From a virus: 64,000 nucleotides of DNA. Below are positions 24,109-31,906 of this stretch, piece by piece (position 1 is the stretch's first letter; each line of letters starts with the position of its first letter). The position numbers and the translations under genes were made by a program. A model generated the notes under the pieces. It did no database searches. It saw nothing but the letters and a program-made list of their open reading frames with translations, and was not told the origin of the DNA. The stretch is taken from the IMG/VR virus record IMGVR_UViG_3300009788_000006, positions 18,022 through 82,021 of that record. One strand, given 5' to 3'.

Positions 24109-25097
24109 ACCAGCGGCTCTGCCGCGAACTCCGGCGGCGGTTTACGGTCGGCAGTCGATGGTGGGCGGGCCTTTCGTCTCTCCGCGGCGCTCGGCGGTCG
24201 TTGCCGCGCGCCGAGAGAGGACTCGGCCATCCGGCCGGCCGTGCCGTCGGTGATCGCCCTATTCAGGATCTTGTTGACGTAGGCGGTTGATTTGGCGTCG
24301 CCGTTCTCGCAGATATACCGGAGGTCGGCCAGTAGCTTCTCGTGTGGAATCTTGGCGCGGCGGTACTTCGCCACCCACCCGCGGGCGCGGTCGGCGTCGG
24401 CCCGGTTCGGCATCCCGCTACCGCCGAGGAAAGACCCGGTCATCGGATCGCCACCCCCGGAGAGGACGGACAGGCACTCGGCGCCGCGTTCCATGTCCGT
24501 GAGCTTGGCGGAAAGATCGCGCGCGGGAGGCGCCGCTCCGGCTCCCTCTTCCTGCTCTTGTTCCTGATCCTGATCCTGCTCCTGAGTGCAGGCCCCGTCT
24601 AACGGGGCGTCTAACGGGGCGTCTAACGGGGCGTCTAACGCTCCCAGCAGGTAAGGGTAGGACGGTCCGTGGCGATCGATAAAAGCGCGATAAAGGCCGC
24701 TTCCGTGCGCTTCCGCGAGCAACTGGCGCACGAGAGGCAGCCGCGAATCTTCCTTCTTGCCGTCATCGTGCCGCCGGGCTGGGTCTGCTCCGAACTCATG
24801 CCGGAATAAGTCCAGAACCCACACCCACTCCGTCTTCCGGTCGTACCGTATGAGGCCCCGTTCCCCCAGTAGAGACAGGGCGTCATACGCCCCGTCTAAC
24901 GCCCAGTCTCGGTCCGCCATCACGTAGCCGACGGGAAGGAAGAACAACCCGATAGCGTTGCCGTGCGGGCAGCTCACCAGATAGCCGGCGAGGCTCTGGG
25001 CTCGAAGGTTCTGGATGTCTTCGCCGCGGATCGACCGGCCGAAAGAGCCGGTGTGGAGACGTGGACCGACCTTGCAGTAGGGTCTACCTCTCGCCAT
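24105..25097 (-). CDS. Putative replication initiator or helicase loader
   Basis: 330 residues. The N-terminal 110 residues look like a winged-helix module (YDALSLLGERGLIRYDRKTEWVWVLDLFRHEFG). The centre has Leu-Asp-Ala-Pro repeats encoded by 12-bp iterons, then an Asp/Glu/Gln run, then a C-terminal helical domain (WVAKYRRAKIPHEKLLADLRYI). Position directly upstream of dnaB and the embedded repeats resemble lambda gene O. No clear sequence family was recognised. Confidence 0.6.
   Translation of the reverse strand: MARGRPYCKVGPRLHTGSFGRSIRGEDIQNLRAQSLAGYLVSCPHGNAIGLFFLPVGYVMADRDWALDGAYDALSLLGERGLIRYDRKTEWVWVLDLFRHEFGADPARRHDDGKKEDSRLPLVRQLLAEAHGSGLYRAFIDRHGPSYPYLLGALDAPLDAPLDAPLDGACTQEQDQDQEQEQEEGAGAAPPARDLSAKLTDMERGAECLSVLSGGGDPMTGSFLGGSGMPNRADADRARGWVAKYRRAKIPHEKLLADLRYICENGDAKSTAYVNKILNRAITDGTAGRMAESSLGARQRPPSAAERRKARPPSTADRKPPPEFAAEPLV
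24596..24640. repeat. Tandem 12-bp iterons (possible replication origin)
   Basis: CGTCTAACGGGG is repeated head to tail at 24596, 24608 and 24620, with a partial fourth copy at 24632-24640 and an isolated CGTCTAACG at 24893. The adjoining 24550-24590 stretch is purine-rich on the minus strand. In lambda the origin is a set of iterons inside the O gene, which this copies in layout. Confidence 0.6.
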
Positions 25098-25101
25098 TGG
25101 T

Positions 25102-25359
25102 TCAACTCGCGGACGGAATGCTGTACAGCATCGGTTTCCTGCCGGGCTGGTCCTCCCGGTCGAGAAGCCCTATTTCCCACAATCTGCCGAGTCGCATAGC
25201 CGCTGCGGTCCTACTGAGACCGAGTCGCTGGGCAAGATCCCCCGTTGTCCTCGCACCCGTCTTGACCGCGTCGAGGGTTTCTTGGGTCGTCGCGCGCTCC
25301 TCGACTGACCGAAAACCCATCTTGCGCGAGCAGACTTCAAACGCTCTTTGAGTATCCAT
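25102..25359 (-). CDS. Winged-helix regulator, 85 residues (leaderless)
   Basis: MDTQRAFEVC...QETLDAVKTGARTTGDLAQRLGLSRTAAAMRLGRLWEIGLLDRE is a winged helix-turn-helix. The start is fixed by TTGACA-17-TATTCT ending 7 bases before the ATG; the 12 extra codons upstream are the promoter itself. It leads the operon with the loader and DnaB genes. A similar leaderless protein is at 33514. Confidence 0.7.
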   Translation of the reverse strand: MDTQRAFEVCSRKMGFRSVEERATTQETLDAVKTGARTTGDLAQRLGLSRTAAAMRLGRLWEIGLLDREDQPGRKPMLYSIPSAS

Positions 25360-25366
25360 AACGCCG

Positions 25367-25395
25367 AGAATATCCCGTCTTGTAACGTCTGTCAA
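25367..25395 (-). promoter_or_regulatory. Strong leftward promoter, leaderless start
   Basis: TTGACA at 25395-25390, 17 bases, TATTCT at 25372-25367; ATG at 25359. Drives the winged-helix/replication operon. Confidence 0.8.
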
Positions 25396-25411
25396 GAGGC
25401 TAAGTGACCCA

Positions 25412-25597
25412 TTACCCTCCAGTGATCACCGCCGACTTGAAAGGCCGGTAGCTCCTCGCCGCCGTCAGCGCTTTCGCCGCCGCCTTCATGCTTGAGAACC
25501 TCTTCGCGTCCGCTTCGGTCAGCGTCTGGCCAGGGACCCGTCTTCCGTGCAGCGGCGCCAGCCAGACACCGGGCTCGAGCTCGACGATGTAGCTCAC
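25412..25597 (-). CDS. Hypothetical protein, 61 residues
   Basis: GTG start in a GTGA overlap. 'SYIVELEPGVWLAPLHGRRVPGQTLTEADAKRFSSMKAAAKAL' resembles small phage proteins of unknown role that describe a value or mask; no motif to name. Confidence 0.6.
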   Translation of the reverse strand: MSYIVELEPGVWLAPLHGRRVPGQTLTEADAKRFSSMKAAAKALTAARSYRPFKSAVITGG

Positions 25598-25818
25598 GGC
25601 GCCACCTCGGCCGTTGCCGCCGGCGTCGCTGGGCGGTCCAGTCGGGCGAGCCGACGAATCTCCTGGTTGCATCGCCAGGCTTCCCACTCTTTGCAGTGGG
25701 CCTCGTAGACGGCGAGCGCTCGCTCGATAACGGCGCCGTGGCTGCGCCCTTGGTCGGCGGCGATCCTGGATAGGACACCGTGCGCCGACTCGGGGATTCT
25801 GACTTGCTTGGTGCTCAT
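25594..25818 (-). CDS. Ribbon-helix-helix regulator, 74 residues (leaderless)
   Basis: MSTKQVRIPESAHGVLSRIAADQGRSHGAVIERALAVYE fits a strand-helix-helix DNA-binding domain. TTGACA-17-TACGCT ends 6 bases before this ATG, so this start is preferred to the ATG two codons upstream. Probable transcription regulator. Confidence 0.7.
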   Translation of the reverse strand: MSTKQVRIPESAHGVLSRIAADQGRSHGAVIERALAVYEAHCKEWEAWRCNQEIRRLARLDRPATPAATAEVAP

Positions 25819-25824
25819 CCTCAT

Positions 25825-25853
25825 AGCGTATTCCTATGTCGGCCAGTTGTCAA
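25825..25853 (-). promoter_or_regulatory. Leftward promoter, leaderless start
   Basis: TTGACA at 25853-25848 overlaps the stop of the upstream gene; spacer 17; TACGCT at 25830-25825; ATG at 25818. Confidence 0.75.
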
Positions 25854-26137
25854 CCGTTTCGGATTCCGGCAGCGGTTTTTTTACCGGTCCCGAACTTGAT
25901 CTCGGCCATCGGCTCGCCGAGGTAGTTCAGCGTGTCGGCGTAGGGCACGAGATATCTCAGGCGCTCGGTCCGGTAGACCCAGCCGTACCCCCGGCCTCGG
26001 TACCACCGCATGACCAGCACGTCCCCGTCGATGATCGCCCGGACTTCGTAGGGTAGCCGGGGCACCCCGAAGCGCAGCCGGTCGCCCGGCCGGATCTTGT
26101 CGACGTCGGAGGCGGTGAGCTGGCGATAGGTGGCCAT
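25850..26137 (-). CDS. Beta-rich small protein, 95 residues
   Basis: 'ASDVDKIRPGDRLRFGVPRLPYEVRAIIDGDVLVMRWYRGRGYGWVYRTERLRYLV' looks like an SH3-like barrel. Begins in a TGATG overlap with the zinc-ribbon gene. Function unknown. Confidence 0.65.
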   Translation of the reverse strand: MATYRQLTASDVDKIRPGDRLRFGVPRLPYEVRAIIDGDVLVMRWYRGRGYGWVYRTERLRYLVPYADTLNYLGEPMAEIKFGTGKKTAAGIRNG

Positions 26138-26352
26138 CAGGCCAAGGGGTAGACATAATCAGGACCCTCGGCTCCGCATGCTGGGCAGACTACCCGGGCG
26201 GAGCAAGGCACGCCGACAGCGAAATGCGTCACCGGATCTTCGACAAGCCGCGGCTCATAGCCGCAAAACGGGCAACGCCGAAGAGCGGTCAGATCGCGAA
26301 GACGGTCGGCCTCTGCTTTCTTTGCCGCCAAGAGCTGGGCGATGCCGATCAT
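26137..26352 (-). CDS. Lar-like zinc ribbon, 71 residues
   Basis: 'RRCPFCGYEPRL...SARVVCPACGAEGPDYVYP' is a C2-C2 ribbon of the restriction-alleviation (Lar) type. Good ribosome site (GGAG). Whether it affects restriction is unknown. Confidence 0.65.
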   Translation of the reverse strand: MIGIAQLLAAKKAEADRLRDLTALRRCPFCGYEPRLVEDPVTHFAVGVPCSARVVCPACGAEGPDYVYPLA

Positions 26353-26552
26353 GTTCCGTCACTCCTGCCGGTCCAGTTCGCGCACGGCTCTAGGCGATCT
26401 TCACGGATGCGGACCCAACCCTCGGAGCAGGTGTCCGGGTAGCTGAACAGCCGGCGCTCGCAGTCCTCACAGGTGCCGCCGACCCCGGGCTCGAAACGGG
26501 CAAACGCCTTGCCCTTGGCGATGAAGTATGCAGCGAGGTCACCCGTTGGCAT
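26349..26552 (-). CDS. Small Cys protein, 67 residues
   Basis: Starts behind AAGGAGTGAAG. 'GGTCEDCERRLFSYPDTCSEGWVRI...PCANW' has four Cys for a possible zinc site. Function unknown. Confidence 0.6.
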   Translation of the reverse strand: MPTGDLAAYFIAKGKAFARFEPGVGGTCEDCERRLFSYPDTCSEGWVRIREDRLEPCANWTGRSDGT

Positions 26553-26787
26553 CTTCACTCCTTCGCTCAAGCAAATTCTCATCGGTCAGGCGGCCGGTCT
26601 TGGCATAGTGTCTTTGTGCCTCACTGACATCGCCGTGACGGGGACACACTCCCTTTTCGAGACGGAACCAGCAGCGTCCGACCGAAACGCCGTCGGCAGT
26701 TCTCAAAAGAATAGCGCAGTTTCCTGGAGCTATCGCGGAATCTTTTCCAACGCCGCGGCCGCCAGCAAGCTTTTTGCTCATGATCAC
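26539..26787 (-). CDS. Hypothetical protein, 82 residues
   Basis: Basic N-terminus followed by 'CAILLRTADGVSVGRCWFRLEKGVCPRHGDVSEAQRHY', which resembles a short zinc-binding hairpin (C-x-P-x-H). Ends inside the next gene's start region. Confidence 0.6.
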   Translation of the reverse strand: MIMSKKLAGGRGVGKDSAIAPGNCAILLRTADGVSVGRCWFRLEKGVCPRHGDVSEAQRHYAKTGRLTDENLLERRSEDANG

Positions 26788-26990
26788 AGCCCCCGCTCTC
26801 GCCGAAGATCAGCAATCCGCTTCTCGGCCCGCTCGCGGAGTTCTAGGACAAGCACGGTCTGTCGCAGGTCGCTAAGGTCCCTCAGGATTGTCGAGGCGAC
26901 CTCAAGGCCGATCTCGACGCCTTCGTCCACGTAGGGCCGCATCGCGTCCCGGATTGCGGTGTCGATCTTGTCGTCCGCTGGGGTGGTCAT
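26784..26990 (-). CDS. Hypothetical helical protein, 68 residues
   Basis: The ATG at 26990 overlaps the previous stop (ATGA); an ATG two codons upstream is an alternative. Two helices, the second highly charged (ELRERAEKRIADLRRERGL). Function unknown. Confidence 0.6.
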   Translation of the reverse strand: MTTPADDKIDTAIRDAMRPYVDEGVEIGLEVASTILRDLSDLRQTVLVLELRERAEKRIADLRRERGL

Positions 26991-27130
26991 GGACATATGC
27001 ACTCCACCAGGACGGTACGATGGCACGCGGGGCACCGGCGCTCACGAGCCCAGTCGGGCGAGGGTAGGCCGGCGGCCCGGTAGCGAGCCACTGCGGCCTT
27101 CAGGTGCTCGAGCAGCTCAGCCGGGGTCAT
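26987..27130 (-). CDS. 47-residue zinc-ribbon protein
   Basis: MTPAELLEHLKAAVARYR... then CPACHRTVLVECIC, a two-pair zinc ribbon. Both ends overlap neighbours by ATGA. The helix-plus-ribbon layout suggests a small adaptor. Confidence 0.65.
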   Translation of the reverse strand: MTPAELLEHLKAAVARYRAAGLPSPDWARERRCPACHRTVLVECICP

Positions 27131-28146
27131 CGCTTTCCGGCTTTCATCTTGCCAACCTCAGCCAACAGCTTGCCGCGGGTCATGCTGTGTGCCTCCCAGG
27201 TGTCCGGCGGACCCATGCGCTCGACGAACGCTGGCCAGTCGACGCCGGCGCCAGTGCAAGCGGCGCGGATCTCCTTCTCTAGATCAACCTCTGTCGCGGC
27301 TGCTGGCTCAACTTCCGCCGGGGGCTCGGCGGCCTTCGCCAGAATCTTGATAGCTGCGTCAAACTTCGCGGGGTCCAAGTCGCCGAGCCCCTTGCCGCTC
27401 TTCAGCAGATCCTCAGCCACAAGAATCTCGACGGCGTCAGAAGCAGCCAGCTTCGGCGCGTTCTGCGCCAGCCACGCGGCGATGGACGGAGCACCATTCA
27501 CCGCGACCACCTCCACGTCGATGACGGTATCCACCTCCCCTTCGGGCAGTGATGACCCGGTTAGGTGCGTCATGATCGCGTGATACATCTTCCGCTCGGC
27601 CTTCCCGAGAATCGCATCGGAGCCCTGGTATTTATTCACCTTAACGGCAAACGTCCTCTTGATGTGGTCAGCGCGGCCGCTGATCTGCCATTCTGCCTGG
27701 TAGTCCACCAGCGCCCCGCCGTCCTTCATTCGGGGCACCGACGGCTGCATGCGCAGGCCGGACAGACCGGGATGCTCGGCAACCTTGCGGCGCAGGCCAT
27801 TCTTGGCGCCGTAAAAGTTCCCGGCGATAATGTTGAACTCGTTGTTCGTGACGCGAAAACCGTTCAAGGCGGCGGTGATCACCACTCGGCGGACCGCGGT
27901 GAGCGGATAGCCACCGTCCTTGTCCTTGTCAGTCCGAAAGCCGAGAATCGACCCCTGGAGCGGCATCACCAGCTCTTTCATCGTCTCGTCGTCCAGGGCC
28001 TCTTCAAGGGCCTTGATCCCGCGAGCACACCGGAGCATACCGGAAAACGGTCCGCCATCCTCCACCGTCGCTAGCTGGTTGTCCGTGGCGATCTGGTCCA
28101 GCTGTGCCGCCCGGTCATCGAGTTTCGCAAGAGCCGTGGTCGTCAT
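27127..28146 (-). CDS. RecT-like single-strand annealing protein
   Basis: 339 residues. The core 'GILGFRTDK...GYPLTAVRRVVITAALNGFRVTNNEFNIIAGNFYGAKNGLRRKV' and 'FAVKVNKYQGSDAILGKAERKMYHAIMTHLTG' are typical of phage RecT-superfamily annealases (NEFNI..G..Y..K.G). The C-terminal 80 residues are an acidic linker plus a small helical domain. It is paired with the exonuclease gene next door: the exonuclease exposes single strands and this protein anneals them. Confidence 0.7.
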   Translation of the reverse strand: MTTTALAKLDDRAAQLDQIATDNQLATVEDGGPFSGMLRCARGIKALEEALDDETMKELVMPLQGSILGFRTDKDKDGGYPLTAVRRVVITAALNGFRVTNNEFNIIAGNFYGAKNGLRRKVAEHPGLSGLRMQPSVPRMKDGGALVDYQAEWQISGRADHIKRTFAVKVNKYQGSDAILGKAERKMYHAIMTHLTGSSLPEGEVDTVIDVEVVAVNGAPSIAAWLAQNAPKLAASDAVEILVAEDLLKSGKGLGDLDPAKFDAAIKILAKAAEPPAEVEPAAATEVDLEKEIRAACTGAGVDWPAFVERMGPPDTWEAHSMTRGKLLAEVGKMKAGKR

Positions 28147-29024
28147 ATCCATATCCTTTCTTCATGTTTCCGCCGCCACCACGCCGGGAGGCTAGCGGAC
28201 TGTGATTCATCAGCAGCGCGGCGCCACCATTTATCGTTCTCATAGCACCAAGACAGCTCGGCCAAATCCCTGCCAACTTGTCGCCGGGCGATGGCGATAT
28301 CCTCGGCGTCGATCTCGAAGCATCCCCACTCGTAGGGCGGCTCCTTCGACGCAACGAGGTGGAAGATCTTCTCGGCTGGCAACCCGGTAGCGGACTCGAA
28401 GCCGAGATCATAGAGGCCAAGCTGATAGATGCCGCCGAAGCGTGCCAGCCCGTCGCCGTAGCGTTCGGCTGGCGGAATCGGCCGACCGTAGCTCTTGATG
28501 TCGGCGAACCAGGCATCGCCGCGAAGGTCATGCTTCGACCGGCATTCTAGCCCGCTCTCGTGCCGCCAGAACACCTCGGCCTCTCGTGCCGTAGCGGTCC
28601 GGATGAGGTCGGCGGCTTGTTCCTCCATCGGCGTTCGAGGTGTGAGGAGGGACAGGTACAGATTCAGGGCCAGGGCGCGCTCATGGGCAAGGATCACCCC
28701 GCCGGGTCCGTGCTCTGCTACAGCGGCGTCCCAGGTGGCGCCTTGTCGGCGGCCGAGCGGCTTGCCGCGGTATTCTACCGTGGTCAGCCGGGACCGGCCG
28801 ATAGGACTCTCGCCGGGTTGGCCATCGAGCCCCCACCCTTCGACCATTTCATGCAGCGCGATCCCGATGGCCAGATTCGCGTCCGCTTCTCGTGGCGGCA
28901 GATCGCGGGTCACGTACCGGCCGCGGTAGATCAAAGGTCCATCATCACGGAAGCACGCGAGCGCTGTTGACCCGATCGCGGCCGATGAATAGTAGCCGCC
29001 TTGGCTGCTCCCGGTGGTCGCCAT
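28143..29024 (-). CDS. RecE/exonuclease VIII-like PD-(D/E)XK nuclease
   Basis: 293 residues from the ATG at 29024. 'LAIGIALHEMVEGWG' holds the His; 'ECRSKHDLRGDAWFADIKSYGRP' gives the D...DxK catalytic core; 'FGGIYQLGLYDLGFES' gives the QxxxY motif. These mark Cas4/RecB-like phage exonucleases. It forms a pair with the annealase for recombination and end repair. Confidence 0.75.
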   Translation of the reverse strand: MATTGSSQGGYYSSAAIGSTALACFRDDGPLIYRGRYVTRDLPPREADANLAIGIALHEMVEGWGLDGQPGESPIGRSRLTTVEYRGKPLGRRQGATWDAAVAEHGPGGVILAHERALALNLYLSLLTPRTPMEEQAADLIRTATAREAEVFWRHESGLECRSKHDLRGDAWFADIKSYGRPIPPAERYGDGLARFGGIYQLGLYDLGFESATGLPAEKIFHLVASKEPPYEWGCFEIDAEDIAIARRQVGRDLAELSWCYENDKWWRRAADESQSASLPAWWRRKHEERIWI

Positions 29025-29389
29025 CAGGCGGCATCCTTCGCGCACGGCGGGCAGATCAGCACGCCGTCCACGTCGACGCGTTCCTCGGCATGGCGGCCGC
29101 ACGCCGGGCACAGTAGCTCCAGCGCTCGCGCAGCCTCGGCCTGGTGGAAGAAGACCGCAACGTGTTCGCCACGTGATATGGCCAGGGCTTGCATGTCCGC
29201 CATCTGCCAGCGGAACGGGAAGCAATCGGCAGCCCCTACAAGCCAAGCCCTGGCGAGATTCGAGAATCTGGCCGCCGACATTCCGATCTTGGCGGCGTAT
29301 GCCACGTCGGTGACGCACCCGCTACGCTCTCGACTCGCACGGAGCAGGGCCGACAGCTCGGCGCTGGTCTTGTCTGCCCATGTCATCAT
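29024..29389 (-). CDS. HTH/zinc-ribbon protein, 121 residues
   Basis: The first 60 residues contain a helix-turn-helix-like stretch (CVTDVAYAAKIGMSAARFSNLARAWLV). The C-terminus has 'LCPACGRHAEERVDVDGVLICPPCAKD', a C2-C2 ribbon. Possibly a DNA-binding cofactor of the recombination genes it is fused to by TGATG overlap. Confidence 0.6.
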   Translation of the reverse strand: MMTWADKTSAELSALLRASRERSGCVTDVAYAAKIGMSAARFSNLARAWLVGAADCFPFRWQMADMQALAISRGEHVAVFFHQAEAARALELLCPACGRHAEERVDVDGVLICPPCAKDAA

Positions 29390-29733
29390 CAGTAGTCTCC
29401 AAACATGGCTTTGAATACCTTATGGCGCCCATAACTCTCTTTGAGAGAATCCGCCATCTGGGTGACCATAGCCTCCGAAAGCATCTCGGAAATCGTGCCC
29501 GCGCACTTGACCGCCGACGACACTAGGGAATCCTTGTTGGAACTCAGGGCCTCCTCGATCTCTGGGACCAGGTTTTCCGCGCACCACTCGGTAACAGTAG
29601 TTCGCACCTGGTCTGCAACGTCGCTTCTGAGCCCTTCAAGCATCGACTGCCGTAGCTCCGCTTTGAGGCTTTCCACGATTGACGGAGTGGCCTCGGCCAG
29701 CATTGTCGTGACTTGATCTTCGGTTAGTTTCAT
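29389..29733 (-). CDS. Hypothetical helical protein, 114 residues
   Basis: Entirely helical and acidic (EDQVTTMLAEATPSIVESLKAELRQSMLEGLRSDVADQVR). No Cys clusters or motif. Second gene of the recombination operon. Confidence 0.65.
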   Translation of the reverse strand: MKLTEDQVTTMLAEATPSIVESLKAELRQSMLEGLRSDVADQVRTTVTEWCAENLVPEIEEALSSNKDSLVSSAVKCAGTISEMLSEAMVTQMADSLKESYGRHKVFKAMFGDY

Positions 29734-30098
29734 GAGCCCGTCTCGAGAATCTCGTCGGTTTCGTCCTCGATAAAACCGAACGGGTTATGTCCTGAGATCG
29801 TGAAGGAATCGAATGGTGTCCATTTGTCTCTGATGTTGCGACCAGCGCTTTCGATGGCCACAACGACGACCGGGTCAGCCGAGACCTCCTTGCAGTTCTC
29901 AGCGGAAAGCTCAAGGGAGATATCGGAGTGCTTCCCGGAGATCTCACCGAACCAGATGGTCCACCCATAGAGTCTTTCAATGTCTTCGACATGGGCCGTG
30001 AACAGAGCTTCGACGCCGAAACCCCTCCCGGAGTCTTCGTCGATGCGGTACAGACGCCGCGGGGTGTCGTGCTGGTTCTCAGCTTCCTTGCTGCTCAT
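29730..30098 (-). CDS. Hypothetical protein, 122 residues
   Basis: First gene of the leftward recombination operon; behind AAAGGAT, with a promoter at 30141-30169. Alternating strands (VEALFTAHVEDIERLYGWTIWFGEISG...VVVVAIESAG) and an acidic C-terminus. Function unknown. Confidence 0.65.
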   Translation of the reverse strand: MSSKEAENQHDTPRRLYRIDEDSGRGFGVEALFTAHVEDIERLYGWTIWFGEISGKHSDISLELSAENCKEVSADPVVVVAIESAGRNIRDKWTPFDSFTISGHNPFGFIEDETDEILETGS

Positions 30099-30140
30099 CT
30101 GTGCTATCCTTTCCCCGGCAAGTTTAGCGCCGGAAGTTGA

Positions 30141-30169
30141 ATCTTACACGACCCGCTTGCCTTTGTCAA
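30141..30169 (-). promoter_or_regulatory. Leftward promoter of the RecE/RecT operon
   Basis: TTGACA at 30169-30164, 17-base spacer, TAAGAT at 30146-30141. A leader of about 35 bases contains the hairpin CCGGCG...GCCGG and the ribosome site of the first gene. Confidence 0.8.
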
Positions 30170-30177
30170 ATGCTATC

Positions 30178-30609
30178 ATGAAACCCTCGTCGCTCATCCG
30201 CAAAACCGGCCTCAAAGCCCGCAAGCCGTGGCGCCCCAAGCGCAAGCCGGTCCGGCGCCGCAACCCCGAGCGCGCGGCAGCTGCCCTACTGAGTGACTAC
30301 GGCCCGCCAGAGCGTCGCGAGTGGTTCACCTCGCAACCGTGCGCGTTCTGTCAACGTGAGGACGACACCATCGTCCAGGCCCACGTCCGCGGCAAAGGAC
30401 GGCCGGGCTGTGAGCGGGAAATCGTACCGGCGTGCTTCCGGTGTCACCTGCTGATGCATGAGGGGATCGAGAGCTTCGCCGCGGGGCAGGAGGTGACGGT
30501 GGAGGGGTTGCTGGAGCTCTCCGAGCGCTATGCGCGGGACTGGGGCGTCAACCCAGAAGGCGAGAACGTCCACCGCAACCCACCCCAAGCGTCATCGACA
30601 CGAAGATGA
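30178..30609 (+). CDS. HNH-like nuclease, 143 residues
   Basis: A very basic first 35 residues (DNA binding) precede a treble clef: Cys55-x2-Cys58, His69 (IVQAHVRG), then Cys86-x2-Cys89-His90 and His94. This is an HNH arrangement like phage recombination endonucleases. It starts opposite the recombination operon, so it may share its control region. No ribosome site is seen. Confidence 0.65.
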   Translation: MKPSSLIRKTGLKARKPWRPKRKPVRRRNPERAAAALLSDYGPPERREWFTSQPCAFCQREDDTIVQAHVRGKGRPGCEREIVPACFRCHLLMHEGIESFAAGQEVTVEGLLELSERYARDWGVNPEGENVHRNPPQASSTRR

Positions 30610-30649
30610 AGACCACGACCAGCCAGGCTACTATTTCTATACAGCTCAT
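30548..30649 (-). CDS. 33-residue membrane peptide, antisense to the HNH 3' end
   Basis: MSCIEIVAWLVVVFIFVSMTLGVGCGG... is one membrane span behind a perfect AAGGAGATACCGG. The gene lies convergently over the last 62 bases of the HNH-like gene. Good initiation signal, so probably translated from the minus-strand message coming from 31.4 kb. Confidence 0.6.
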   Translation of the reverse strand: MSCIEIVAWLVVVFIFVSMTLGVGCGGRSRLLG

Positions 30650-30734
30650 CCGGTATCTCCTTTTCCTTCTTTCTCGCAAGCGTCCAGAAACTCGCCGAGG
30701 GCTATGCGGTGGGGTGGGACGTCTTAGCTGTCGA

Positions 30735-31445
30735 TCAGTAGGCTATGCCTTCGTTCTGTGTTTCGTTGACCTGCTCCCAGAATACCTTCTTCTCCTCTTT
30801 GTAGCTCCATGAGGGATGTACCGTCATGGCCCAGGCGCCCTTGGACCCTGGGTGGATATCAGAAGGAACGTCCTCGATCTTACTCTGCCGGATCGCCGCC
30901 AACATGCAAGCAGGGCAGCCTTCGCAAAAGTTCCGCAGCTGATCGAGCTCTGCCTGGGTTCCCTTGCTAAGCACCTTGACCGCGTCGACCACTGGACCGC
31001 CGTGACCAGTGCCGGATACTCCGCACATCCCGCACTTGCGGTTCGGGTTGGCGGTGCAATGCTCCTGGTGGCGGGACATCGAAGCGGCCGAGCAATTCGA
31101 CTTTCGGCAGAATCCGCAATGGTAGCGCCAAACACGCTCGCGGCGCACGGGCACGGCCGCCACCTTCCCGTCAGAGGGTAGTACTTTCAGTTCGCGATCG
31201 AGCGCTGCACGAAGCCGGCGCCGAGCGAGGTAGAGCAGAGGGCGGACTGTCTGCCGCTCCGCGAGCGGTAGCCGGCACAGATCGCACGGGCCATCATCGT
31301 ACTGATCTATCTCGAGGCGCGCCGCCTCGCGGCATGGCATATCGTCCTCGGACTCGTTGCGGCAGCCCGCCGGTCGCATCGCGTAGCGGACGCGCTCCAG
31401 CGTCCGCACGGTCAGCGCTAGAGAAAGAATTGATTCGGCGTTCAT
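30735..31445 (-). CDS. Cys-rich multi-zinc protein, 236 residues
   Basis: At least six CxxC-type pairs: 'GPCDLCRLPL', 'YHCGFCRKSNCSAASMSRHQEHC', 'RKCGMCGVSGTG', 'NFCEGCPAC'. The second block resembles a C2H2/C3H finger. The C-terminus is acidic. Several zinc sites in one small protein suggest a nucleic-acid or protein scaffold. No family name can be given. Confidence 0.65.
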   Translation of the reverse strand: MNAESILSLALTVRTLERVRYAMRPAGCRNESEDDMPCREAARLEIDQYDDGPCDLCRLPLAERQTVRPLLYLARRRLRAALDRELKVLPSDGKVAAVPVRRERVWRYHCGFCRKSNCSAASMSRHQEHCTANPNRKCGMCGVSGTGHGGPVVDAVKVLSKGTQAELDQLRNFCEGCPACMLAAIRQSKIEDVPSDIHPGSKGAWAMTVHPSWSYKEEKKVFWEQVNETQNEGIAY

Positions 31446-31705
31446 GGCCCGACGCTTCCTTGATCTCGCGCTCGGGCGTCGGCCGCCAGCTGCAAAGCGA
31501 TCTGGGCGTACCCGTTAATTTTGACCAGGTCGACCAAGCCGCCGACACCGTCGAGATTCTCAGGCCACTGGTCGGCATAGAACGCGGCAACGATGTGTAG
31601 CAGGTCGGCGATCGTGACAGGTCGCTCCGCCTGGATATCGAGTTCTCCCGACCAGTCGGAATTGTGGTGAACTCGCAAGTCGTCATCGATAGTCAGCGTA
31701 TGCAT
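31442..31705 (-). CDS. Hypothetical protein, 87 residues
   Basis: Mixed fold with an aromatic-rich middle (ADLLHIVAAFYADQWPENLDGVGGLVDLVKINGYAQIALQLAADARAR). ATGA overlap with the Cys-rich gene downstream. Function unknown. Confidence 0.6.
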   Translation of the reverse strand: MHTLTIDDDLRVHHNSDWSGELDIQAERPVTIADLLHIVAAFYADQWPENLDGVGGLVDLVKINGYAQIALQLAADARARDQGSVGP

Positions 31706-31906
31706 TATTTTCTATCCTTGTCTGGATCGTAGGGGAATCGGTCATCTGGAATAAGATGCGCCCACGCTCCGCCGCTGTTGCCAGCGGTCCAGGTGCAACC
31801 GTGCGTAGAACAGCGAAAAGTGGGTCGCGGCGGGGTCTTTGATATAGTCGTCCCCGACGTACTCTGCTCCCGAGCTCTGATGTCGGCTACAAGTGTTCAG
31901 CTTCAT
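31705..31906 (-). pseudogene. Zinc-finger gene with an apparent +1 shift
   Basis: The ATG at 31906 gives MKLNTCSRHQSSGAEYVGDDYIKDPAATHF. At the TTTT run near 31821 the good reading skips one T and continues RCSTHGCTWTAGNSGGAWAHLIPDDR...DPDKDRK, stop TAA at 31707-31705 touching the next ATG. Without the shift the frame ends at 31742 in unlikely sequence. The joined product has C-x2-H and C-x3-H-x-C sites. Length is 67 codons plus one base. Confidence 0.6.

Noticed and set aside
30606-30812. 68-codon plus-strand frame after the HNH gene
   Set aside because: Starts with an ATGA overlap but runs antisense into the Cys-rich gene and has no ribosome site; the antisense 33-residue gene is better supported.
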